From positions 25,199-89,198 of the forward strand of contig CAZYIE010000009.1 in assembly GCA_964646755.1 (NCBI GenBank): a stretch of DNA of 64,000 nucleotides, in the 5' to 3' direction. The number at the start of each line of letters is the position of its first letter. The stretch's first letter is position 1. Positions 47,985 through 55,827 of this stretch are shown piece after piece. Source of the stretch: MVRV01 sp964646755 (GTDB taxonomy: Bacteria > Desulfobacterota > Syntrophia > Syntrophales > Smithellaceae). A program made the translations under genes and the position numbers. The notes beneath the pieces are model-generated. The model did not search any database. It saw nothing but the letters and a program-made list of their open reading frames with translations, and was not told the origin of the DNA.

Positions 47985-48616
47985 ACTGTACCTCCTAATG
48001 TTTGACTTGTTTGGTTTGATTGTTAAATGACTTTTCCTTTATGATAATAAGCAGAGCGTAATTATAACAGTTCCAAAGCATTAAACTTCTCCACAGCCGC
48101 TTCTTTACGGAACAACCGAATCAAAACATTATTTGCACGTCAAATGCGTCGAGCAAGGCTCGTTGCGAATTTTATTAACTATCCTTTAATCACGACTTAT
48201 TATTAGAGAAGGATAACAACAAAGTCAATGGGGAATAACCCTATTTAACAGGAGGGGTTTCTCTAGTTTTTCTTTAAAGCAGAATCTTTCAGCAATAATA
48301 TTTATGAAAATGCTCCAATTAAGTAAAACAATACCAATAAATAACAAAATCAAATATTTAGACATAAGATGCCTATCGACAATTATTTTCAACAGCATTA
48401 TGAATGTTTTTTTCTGTAAGGAGAATTGCCGTTGACATGGATTATTGTGAAGGTGTATATAACACAGCAAATAAAGCGATTGCTCTTTTTATCGCCTGCC
48501 ATTCTCATAAAGCTGTGTGTTTTCTATGTTCATAAAAGAATCGTCGTCAAGTGTTAACTTTGCTTATGTCTTTAAGGGAAATCTTTTAAACAATCCAAGC
48601 ATACAGGAGGATTAAT
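47985..48616. other. Intergenic region between the two divergent flavoprotein genes
   Basis: 632 AT-rich bases without a convincing gene. A minus-strand frame at 48225-48470 has no ribosome site and a composition typical of non-coding sequence. A probable promoter for the plus-strand flavoprotein lies at 48432. Otherwise nothing structured was seen. Confidence 0.6.
48432..48461 (+). promoter_or_regulatory. Possible sigma-70 promoter of the flavoprotein-cytochrome operon
   Basis: TTGACA at 48432-48437 and TATATA at 48456-48461, spacer 18 bases, about 155 bases before the ATG at 48617. Confidence 0.45.
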
Positions 48617-50173
48617 ATGAAAAAAGATGATACTACAGAAAAAACACTCAGCAGACGAAATTTCTTGAAAACGACCGGAGGAGCGGCGGCTGTGGCGGCA
48701 ATGGCCGTTGGCGGTCTGGCCATACCCGCCAGGGATGCGCAAGCGGCATGTGATACCCTGCCGAAGAAATGGGATGAAACGTATGATGTCGTGGTCGTCG
48801 GCAGCGGATTTGCCGGACTGGCCGCTGCCATCGAGGCAAAAAATGCCGGAGCCAAGGACGTTGTCGTGCTCGAAAAAATGCCGGTTCACGGCGGCAACTC
48901 CATCATCAATGGCGGTGATTTTTCTGCTCCGGCAACCAAGATGCAGGAGGCCAACGGCGTAAAAGACTCTGCCGAGCTCATGTTAAAAGATATGCTCAAA
49001 GCAGGGGCTAACCTGAATCATCCCGAACTGGCCAAAATGGTCGCTTATGGCGCCAAGGATGCCTTTGAATGGAGCGAGTCCTATATAGGCGCCAAGTACA
49101 CAAAACTTAACTTCCACGGCGGACATTCTGTCAGAAGAACCCACGGGACAATTAACTCTTCCGGCTCCGAACTGGTCAACAAGATGCTGGCCAAGGCCAG
49201 GGAGCTTGGTGTGAAGTTACAGATGCGCACCAAGGTGGTAAAATTCCTGTCCAACAAGGAGGGGCGGATTGTCGGCTTGGAAGTGCGCAAGGATTATAGA
49301 TTCCCCAATGAAAACACCGGCAGGACGGTCTTTATCAAGGCAAAAAGGGCTGTAGTGCTGAGTTCGGGTGGTTTTTCCGAGGATCTTAAGCTGCGCCAGA
49401 TACACGATCCCCGTCTTACGGACAAGTTCGGATCAACTAACCAGCCCGGAGCCACTGGAGAAGCATTAATGGCCGCGTGTAGTGCCGGAGCCATGGATGT
49501 TCAGATGGACTGGATTCAATTAGGGCCCTGGACAAGCCCCGATGAAAAAGGATTTGGCTATGTTCCTCTCTTCTGTGAAAGGCTTGTCGGCCATGGCCTC
49601 ATGATCAATCCCAAAACAGGTAAGAGATTTTTCAAGGAAACGGGAAACCGAAAAGAAAGAGCCGATGCCATCGTTGCCATCGGTGAACCGGTTCTTATCA
49701 TGGGTGATTCCTACGCCGTGCCCAAGCAGGTTATGGCCAGCATGTTACAAAAAGGCATTGAAGCAGGAGCCATCAAAAAATTCGACACACTGGAAGCGTT
49801 GGCTAAAGAATACAATATACCTGTGGCCACTTTCCTTGATGAAATCGCCAAATGGAACTCCTATGTAGAAAAGAAGAAAGACCCAGACTTTGACTGCATG
49901 ATTTTCCCCGACGCAAAACCGACAACAATCCCACCTTTTTATGCCGCCAGACTCTGGCCCAAGGTTCACCACACCATGGGTGGTTTGGTTATCGACAAAA
50001 ACGCTCAGGTCATCGGTTTTGATTTCAAACCCGTCAAAGGCCTTTTTGCAGCCGGTGAGATAACCGGTGGTATTCACGGAGCTGTGCGTCTGGGTGGCGT
50101 AGCCATGGCTGATTGTCTTGTCTTCGGCCGTATTGCGGGACAAAAGGCTGCAGCTGAAAAGGCCTGGAGCTAA
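48617..50173 (+). CDS. TAT-exported flavoprotein of the fumarate reductase/flavocytochrome c family (paralogue)
   Basis: A 518-residue paralogue of the gene at 46416 with the same twin-arginine signal (LSRRNFLKTTGGAAAVAAMA), the FAD motif YDVVVVGSGFAGLAAAIEA, GGNSIINGGDFSAPA, and the substrate-site elements VHHTMGGLVID and GAVRLGGVAMADCL. It lacks a heme domain. The next gene is a small six-heme cytochrome, which is the likely electron donor. A strong terminator hairpin stands between the two, so the cytochrome may be made at a lower level. The two flavoproteins differ in pocket residues and may act on different acceptors. Confidence 0.88.
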   Translation: MKKDDTTEKTLSRRNFLKTTGGAAAVAAMAVGGLAIPARDAQAACDTLPKKWDETYDVVVVGSGFAGLAAAIEAKNAGAKDVVVLEKMPVHGGNSIINGGDFSAPATKMQEANGVKDSAELMLKDMLKAGANLNHPELAKMVAYGAKDAFEWSESYIGAKYTKLNFHGGHSVRRTHGTINSSGSELVNKMLAKARELGVKLQMRTKVVKFLSNKEGRIVGLEVRKDYRFPNENTGRTVFIKAKRAVVLSSGGFSEDLKLRQIHDPRLTDKFGSTNQPGATGEALMAACSAGAMDVQMDWIQLGPWTSPDEKGFGYVPLFCERLVGHGLMINPKTGKRFFKETGNRKERADAIVAIGEPVLIMGDSYAVPKQVMASMLQKGIEAGAIKKFDTLEALAKEYNIPVATFLDEIAKWNSYVEKKKDPDFDCMIFPDAKPTTIPPFYAARLWPKVHHTMGGLVIDKNAQVIGFDFKPVKGLFAAGEITGGIHGAVRLGGVAMADCLVFGRIAGQKAAAEKAWS

Positions 50174-50183
50174 TTATTTTTTT

Positions 50184-50232
50184 CGGATAACCGGGAAACT
50201 AGTTGAACGGTTTCCCGGTTATCCGGTTTTTT
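50184..50232 (+). terminator. Intrinsic terminator after the flavoprotein
   Basis: A 16-base-pair stem (50184-50199 with 50210-50225) is followed by GGTTTTTT. It lies 10 bases after the stop and 22 bases before the next ATG, so it may act as an attenuator for the cytochrome genes. Confidence 0.8.
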
Positions 50233-50253
50233 AAAGAATTATTTTGGAGGAAT

Positions 50254-50781
50254 ATGCAAAAGTATCAGTTTGAAAAAGTGACGAAAGCGGTCGCTGTTTT
50301 ATTCAGCATTATTATGGTCTTTATACTCAGTCAGGCTCTCTGGGCAGCCCCCAAACTTGCGCAGTCCAAAGCAAAGAGCGGAGATTGCGCCGCCTGTCAT
50401 GTTAAGGCAAAGATGCTGCCGGACAAGCATGTCGATACGAAAGCCATGAATTGGGAAGCATGCAAGGCCTGTCACACAAAAGATAATCTTAGCCTAACGG
50501 GGAAATTACCGGGTAGTCATCAGCATCAACTGGCTGATGTAAATTGCATCAAATGCCATGGAAAAACCAAAACTCCGGAAGCATTGACAATGGAGCAGTG
50601 CGTTGCCTGCCATGGCAGCACGGCAAAGCTTGCGGAAAAGACAAAAGGCGTGAAACCGAGCAATCCGCACACGTCGCCCCATTACGGAACAGAACTGGAC
50701 TGTAATCTTTGTCACCATCAGCACGCCAAATCGGAAAATTATTGTGCGCAGTGCCATAAGTTTGAATTTAAAACACCGTAA
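50254..50781 (+). CDS. Six-heme c-type cytochrome
   Basis: A 175-residue exported protein. A signal peptide (residues ~1-32, VLFSIIMVFILSQALWA) is followed by six CxxCH heme motifs: CAACH, CKACH, CIKCH, CVACH, CNLCH and CAQCH. Size and spacing resemble small cytochrome c3/c7-like and fumarate-reductase tetraheme proteins, but with extra hemes. The ATG at 50254 is supported by TTGGAGGAAT. It probably shuttles electrons in the periplasm between membrane cytochromes and the soluble flavoprotein encoded upstream. Confidence 0.9.
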   Translation: MQKYQFEKVTKAVAVLFSIIMVFILSQALWAAPKLAQSKAKSGDCAACHVKAKMLPDKHVDTKAMNWEACKACHTKDNLSLTGKLPGSHQHQLADVNCIKCHGKTKTPEALTMEQCVACHGSTAKLAEKTKGVKPSNPHTSPHYGTELDCNLCHHQHAKSENYCAQCHKFEFKTP

Positions 50782-50870
50782 AGCCGGATAGATTCCATTG
50801 AACAGGTTTCAGTTTGACATGGCTGTGCTAATTTGTTAATTTAAATTCAAATTCAACTTTGAGAGGTTTT

Positions 50871-52115
50871 GTGAAAAACCAACGAAAGTTCTCTACCGTT
50901 CTGATCATCCTTGTTTTCATGCTTTATAGCTATGTAAGCTTTGCAGCTCCCGCCAACAGCTGTATCGCCTGTCATACGAATGAATCTCTGATGAAATCTC
51001 TGCACAAGCCTCCACCAATGCCTGCAGCTGAGGGGGAAGGTTGAGCGGGCGCCCCTCCGCCAGTTCGGGCGGAAGATATGTATAAAGGATATGTTGTCGA
51101 TAATGAGCTTCTTAAAAAAGATCAGCATTTTAAAATGGGATGTTCTCTGTGTCACAAAGGAAATGCCAAGGAAATAACAAAGGAAGCCGCTCATAAGGGA
51201 TTAGTGAAAAGGCCTTCTGACAATCTGCGCTCCTGCGTGGTCTGCCATAAACAAATCACGGACAATTATGCCAAGTCTTTACACTACACGACAGCAGGCC
51301 AGAGAAACGGCGTAATGCCCAGGCTCTCGAAAGAAGAACTGAAAAATTTCGACGAAAAGGTCTTTCAACAGTCGTGCCGCAGCTGTCACGCTTCGTGTGG
51401 CGATTGCCATGTAAAAGGGGCGCCGGTGAGCGGCATCAGCATCGGTCTGATTGCAAAACATAAGTTTGTCAAAAAGGATGAGGGAAAAACCTGCGCGTTT
51501 TGTCACGGAGGAAGAGTCTATCCGGAATATACCGGAGATTACGGTGGCTCACCGGACGTTCATTATCAGAAAGGCATGCTGTGCATGGATTGTCATAAAA
51601 AAGCTGAGTTTCACGGCGACGGCACAGCTTACGCCTCCAAACAGCATGTTAAAGACAGACCGTCTTGTCGAGCCTGTCATAAATCGGGGCAAGAAGCCAA
51701 AATGACGGCGCGGATCGCGCATCGCGAACACGAAGGCAAAGTCACCTGCTACGGTTGTCATTCGGGGGCGGCATATCGCAACTGTTCGCAGTGTCATGGT
51801 GGCCATTCTGCGGCCAACCCGGGCATGATTCTGGGGCTCAATCCGCGGGACAAAAAAACTCTCACCACGTTGCGATTGATACCGACCGTGCGGAATACCT
51901 TTGCCCCGAACGGGATTAAAATGGAAAATTTCGACGCCTTGCCCAATTACTGGGACACACCAGCTCACAATATCCGTAAGCGCACTGATCGAACCCGTAA
52001 TTGCGATGCGTGTCATGTGGACAGGAAAAATTTCTTAACCAAAGAACTGCTCATTAAAGATGGTTCCAAGGCCAATGATAGTTTGATAGTTATCCCTAAA
52101 CCCATTAACCGATAG
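50871..52115 (+). CDS. Eleven-heme c-type cytochrome containing a predicted selenocysteine
   Basis: If the TGA at 51042-51044 is read as selenocysteine, the frame gives one exported protein of 414 residues. It has a signal peptide (residues 1-26), a first heme motif CIACH, then PAAEGEG-U-AGAPPPVRAED, then ten further CxxCH motifs (CSLCH, CVVCH, CRSCH, CGDCH, CAFCH, CMDCH, CRACH, CYGCH, CSQCH, CDACH). Read as two genes, the second part would have ten hemes but no signal peptide, so it could not mature; this supports read-through. A SECIS-like hairpin follows the UGA with the same spacing as in the peroxiredoxin. The start is GTG at 50871 with GAGAGG upstream. Sec is residue 58, outside the heme motifs, possibly a heme ligand or catalytic site. 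Confidence 0.85.
51056..51073 (+). promoter_or_regulatory. SECIS-like element of the multiheme cytochrome
   Basis: TCCGCC and GGCGGA pair perfectly around the loop AGTTCG. The stem begins 11 bases and the loop 17 bases after the UGA, the same loop distance as in the peroxiredoxin element. The loop contains GU as in known bacterial SECIS hairpins. Confidence 0.75.
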
Positions 52116-52128
52116 AAGGAGGATATAC

Positions 52129-53022
52129 ATGAGAGTTATAAAGTTGTGGAAAGTGTTTTTGGTGGTGATGTTGCTTTTATTGCCAGCGGCGGTTCTGGCG
52201 CAAATTGCCGGTCCGATTGTTTCCACGGATGATTTGGAGAAAAACCTGACCAATCCAAAAGTTGTGGTACTGGATGTTCGCAAAGTGGAAGAATATAAGG
52301 CAGGCCATATTCCCGGAGCGGTGAATGTCTTTTACGGTTCCTGGGCAATCAAGAAAGGAAATCTGCTCAATGAGCTGCCGCCCATTGATGACCTGGCCGA
52401 TGTTATCGGCAGTGCCGGTATTGGCAAAGATTCTCTGGTTGTAATCGTTGGGAAAACGGATAAAGTTCCCGATCAGTTTGATATGACCCGCGTTGCCTGG
52501 ACATTGAAGTATCTGGGTGTGCCCAATGTATCTATTCTCAATGGCGGGCAGAATCAATGGACAAAAGAAAACAAATCCTTATCGCAGGACATGGTGAAGC
52601 CAAAGGCAAAGTCATTTAAGTCTTCAATAACCGCTAAGCTGTATGTGGACAAAGCTTATGTTCTGGACAAGCTAGGTAAGGCCACTATCATCGACAACCG
52701 GGCTCCGGCTTTTTACGAAGGCAAGGAAAAGCTTGCTTTCGTGCCCAAACTAGGACGAATCAAGGGAGCAGTCAATCTTCCTGTCGGTCAGCTTTATACC
52801 CCGGAAGGTTTATACAAAGATAAAGCCGCACTTGCCGCGCTTGCGCAAAAAGCCGCGGGTAATGATTTGGCCAAAGAAATAATTGTTTATTGCGATACCG
52901 GAAAGACATGCACATCCTGGGCACTTATCATGACGGATATGCTGGGATATAAGGACGTCAAAGTTTATGATGGATCCTCTATGGAGTGGCTGGCTGATCC
53001 TGCAGCACCATCTGAACCATAG
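52129..53022 (+). CDS. Exported double-rhodanese protein (paralogue of 41075)
   Basis: A 297-residue protein with a signal peptide (residues 1-24, VFLVVMLLLLPAAVLAQ) and two rhodanese domains. The first, non-catalytic by sequence, has VLDVRKVEEYKAGHIPGAVN and VVIVGKTDKVPD. The second has the active-site loop IVYCDTGKTCTSWA (about residue 255). It follows the selenocysteine cytochrome by 13 bases with AGAAGGAGG upstream and is followed by a strong palindrome. Periplasmic sulfur (or selenium) transfer to or from the cytochrome is a reasonable inference. Confidence 0.88.
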   Translation: MRVIKLWKVFLVVMLLLLPAAVLAQIAGPIVSTDDLEKNLTNPKVVVLDVRKVEEYKAGHIPGAVNVFYGSWAIKKGNLLNELPPIDDLADVIGSAGIGKDSLVVIVGKTDKVPDQFDMTRVAWTLKYLGVPNVSILNGGQNQWTKENKSLSQDMVKPKAKSFKSSITAKLYVDKAYVLDKLGKATIIDNRAPAFYEGKEKLAFVPKLGRIKGAVNLPVGQLYTPEGLYKDKAALAALAQKAAGNDLAKEIIVYCDTGKTCTSWALIMTDMLGYKDVKVYDGSSMEWLADPAAPSEP

Positions 53023-53033
53023 GATAAGCATTA

Positions 53034-53071
53034 AGCAGACCGGCTCCGGTTGCAACCGGAGCCGGTCTGCT
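53034..53071 (+). terminator. Perfect palindrome after the rhodanese gene
   Basis: A 38-base perfect palindrome (19-base arms starting AGCAGACCGG) 11 bases after the stop. No T run is present; it may stabilise mRNA or terminate weakly before the next cytochrome gene. Confidence 0.6.
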
Positions 53072-53110
53072 AACACGTGAAGTGCGGTATCAGCAGTATT
53101 GAGGGTTTCC

Positions 53111-55066
53111 ATGGTTAATCACCGTTACATTATATCGCTATTTCTGGCCGTATTTTTATTTTCCCCGGCTTTGGCCAGTTCGCATCAGGACGTCTGGCTA
53201 CGTAATGAGCAGGGAGATAGAATCACTGCAAACCTCAATAGTATTGATCCCTACAGCACAAAGAAAACCTGTGGTGTCTGCCATAATTATTCTGTTATTA
53301 CAACCGGTTATCATTTCCAGCAGGGATTCGACGTCATAAAAGACCGCTATGATGCTCGTAAACCATGGATTTTATCGCCGGGCATGTTCGGCAACTGGTT
53401 ACCCACAGCAGCAGCCGGAATGCTCGCAGCGAAGGTCAACCCGGATAGCCGGCAGATCGATTTATCTACCTACGATTGGATCGGAGCGGGCAAATTCAAT
53501 TCAACGCATAAAATAAAATCGTCGTCCTGTGGTTCCTGTCATCCGGGCGGAGGTCCGATGGAATATGGACGCAATGCACAGGGCAAGGCAGATTTAAACA
53601 AAACGTTGATTTCAGGAGAAACCGCAAGCCAAAGTCAACTCGATGGCGACTACAGCTCACGTTTTACATCAGATAAAAAAAGTCATTTCCGGGAAAGCGG
53701 TGTGGTCGAGGCCGATTGCCTGATCTGCCACCTGCCGGATTATCGCCTGGAAGAAAGAAGTGAACAGCTCTACCTGCGCAATTACCGCTGGGCGGCAACA
53801 GCAGGCGCAGGATTGGGCACAGTGAAAGGGGCGGTTTTTACTTACAGCAATTCTGCCGCCGGTCCTGGACATCCCGAATTCTCCGCAGGCAGTTGGAATC
53901 TGTCGAAAAGGCCATCTACTTCTTATGCCTGGTCGAACCGCAATTTATTCACAGCGGATGGACGGATGAAAGGCTCCCGGATCAATAAAACCGTTTCGTC
54001 GAAAAACTGTTTGCAGTGTCATGCTGAAAGCGAGGCTAAAAACACCGGTACCGCACACACGGCCGCAAACGATGTCCATATTCGTGCCGGCATGACTTGC
54101 ACGGATTGCCATCCGCTAACCGGAAAAACAAAAGCACAGCGTCTGGCCCATCAGATCGCAAAAGGAAAATCACACACCGGCAGCGTACGGGACGATCTCG
54201 ACGGCAGCGGCATGAAGACCTGCATCAGTTGCCATTCCGACGGACAATATCAGCTTGCCCGTCCGGGAGCAGCAGGAAAAGCGAAAAATCCTGTGCAGAC
54301 CCACGCCAAGATACTAACCGGCGCTACGTTTCACACATATCTGATTTCCTGCAACAGCTGCCATTCAACTGCACAGCCGCTGCGAGCCATGACCGTTCTG
54401 GATATGAGCATCGGACAGGAATACGGATATACAGCCAATAATTTTGACGCCGTTGCGTGGCCGGAAGACTATCTCAAAAAAACAAACAAACCGTGGCCGC
54501 CGTGGCAGTCACGGGGGAAACAATATTTTGCCGCCGTCCCCAAGCACATGCAATGGTTCGGCGAAAGAATGGCGAACGGCGAAATACGCCCCGTCCCTCT
54601 GCACCATGTTGCCAATACAGCACGCTTAATGAAGAACCTTACCGTTATGGACGTCAGTCTGACCGATGGCAAAAAGGAAAGAAGGCGCACTGTTGTTTCC
54701 GAACGGGACATGACAGATATGATTTCCAGGCTCACCAAAGCGGGCTTCAGTAATGTAGTATATATTGCAGATCAGGTCTATGAACTGAAAAACGAAAAAA
54801 TAATTTCCACACCGCTTAAACAAAATATTCTGTATTATGCGGTTGAACATGGTGTTGTCGATTTGGCCGCAAAATCGACTTACGGCTTGCAAGGCAGGCC
54901 CGCCGGTTGTATGCAATGTCATGACGACAGCGCAGCTTTCTTTACTAAAAAAGACATTAAAAACATCCGGGAATTTTTGAGAAAAGATTATCCGGTCTTG
55001 AAAGAGCCGAATGCCGTACCTCAACATGAGACTTGGGGATTGCGTTCGGTACCCGCTTTTGAGTAG
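53111..55066 (+). CDS. Eight-heme exported c-type cytochrome
   Basis: A 651-residue protein with a signal peptide (residues ~1-23, ISLFLAVFLFSPALA) and eight CxxCH motifs: CGVCH, CGSCH, CLICH, CLQCH, CTDCH, CISCH, CNSCH and CMQCH. Long heme-free stretches separate them, unlike compact c3-type cytochromes, and the C-terminal 200 residues include a region without hemes (TARLMKNLTVMDVSLTDGKK). This suggests an enzymatic or surface-associated multiheme protein. The start is ATG at 53111, with GAGGG upstream, rather than the TTG at 53099. It belongs to the operon of alternating cytochromes and rhodanese-fold proteins. Confidence 0.87.
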   Translation: MVNHRYIISLFLAVFLFSPALASSHQDVWLRNEQGDRITANLNSIDPYSTKKTCGVCHNYSVITTGYHFQQGFDVIKDRYDARKPWILSPGMFGNWLPTAAAGMLAAKVNPDSRQIDLSTYDWIGAGKFNSTHKIKSSSCGSCHPGGGPMEYGRNAQGKADLNKTLISGETASQSQLDGDYSSRFTSDKKSHFRESGVVEADCLICHLPDYRLEERSEQLYLRNYRWAATAGAGLGTVKGAVFTYSNSAAGPGHPEFSAGSWNLSKRPSTSYAWSNRNLFTADGRMKGSRINKTVSSKNCLQCHAESEAKNTGTAHTAANDVHIRAGMTCTDCHPLTGKTKAQRLAHQIAKGKSHTGSVRDDLDGSGMKTCISCHSDGQYQLARPGAAGKAKNPVQTHAKILTGATFHTYLISCNSCHSTAQPLRAMTVLDMSIGQEYGYTANNFDAVAWPEDYLKKTNKPWPPWQSRGKQYFAAVPKHMQWFGERMANGEIRPVPLHHVANTARLMKNLTVMDVSLTDGKKERRRTVVSERDMTDMISRLTKAGFSNVVYIADQVYELKNEKIISTPLKQNILYYAVEHGVVDLAAKSTYGLQGRPAGCMQCHDDSAAFFTKKDIKNIREFLRKDYPVLKEPNAVPQHETWGLRSVPAFE

Positions 55067-55074
55067 GTGGAACC

Positions 55075-55827
55075 ATGAAAAATACTGTGCACATAATAAA
55101 CACTTTGAATAAGTTTATATTGCTGGCAATCATAGCAATTTGCCTGGGTATAGCAGGTTTTGCCGAGGCTCAACACGATAGCATACCGACCCTTAATGTC
55201 CAGACCTTTAAGTCTTTGAAGGACAAAGCGGGGAAAATTATTTTGGTTGACTTAAGAAGTGTGTTGGAATGCATGGACGCTAAAATTCCCGGAGCACTAT
55301 GTATGTCTTGCAATGACGAAAAAGCCATTTCGACTATTTCCTCTTTGGCCAAAGACAGCAAAATAGTTTTTTACGCGGAAAGCAAGTCTGTGTTTTCCGA
55401 TTGCAACTTGATAAACCGGGCTGCCGTCCACGGATTTTCTTCTGCTTATATCCTTGACGGCGGTCTTCCCGCCTGGCGCAAAGCCGGCTATCCGGTAGTA
55501 ACGGAAAAACGAATCGTGCGCGTACACTCGCGAGCCGTAAATCCGGGCAAATTCCCCGCATGGCTCCAGCAAACAAAAAATCCACTGGTGATCGATATCC
55601 GGTCCGCCAAAACTTACGCCACAGGACATCTGGATGGCGCATTGAATTTCCCTCTGACCAAGCTTCATGCTCAATACGCAGACATTCCCTTTGATCGGAC
55701 ATTGCTGATTGTTGATGAAGACGGGACTCAGAGTTTTATGGCCGCAAGCTATCTCGCGGGCAAAGGATTTTTGAATACTGCAAGGCTCAAAGGCGGCATG
55801 GCCAATTATCGACGGGGAACAAAATGA
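55075..55827 (+). CDS. Exported rhodanese-fold protein without active-site cysteines
   Basis: A 250-residue protein with a signal peptide (residues ~1-32) and two rhodanese domains (LVDLRSVLECMDAKIPGALC; VIDIRSAKTYATGHLDGALN). At the place of the catalytic Cys the first domain reads VFYAESKSVFS and the second LIVDEDGTQSFMA, so neither has the nucleophile. It probably binds a partner or ligand rather than transferring sulfur. It starts 8 bases after the eight-heme cytochrome and overlaps the following cytochrome by 4 bases, so it is tightly coupled to both. Confidence 0.85.
   Translation: MKNTVHIINTLNKFILLAIIAICLGIAGFAEAQHDSIPTLNVQTFKSLKDKAGKIILVDLRSVLECMDAKIPGALCMSCNDEKAISTISSLAKDSKIVFYAESKSVFSDCNLINRAAVHGFSSAYILDGGLPAWRKAGYPVVTEKRIVRVHSRAVNPGKFPAWLQQTKNPLVIDIRSAKTYATGHLDGALNFPLTKLHAQYADIPFDRTLLIVDEDGTQSFMAASYLAGKGFLNTARLKGGMANYRRGTK

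Noticed and set aside
48225..48470. Minus-strand ORF of 81 residues in the flavoprotein intergenic region
   Set aside because: AT-rich, no ribosome site, no family resemblance, and it covers the likely promoter of the divergent gene.
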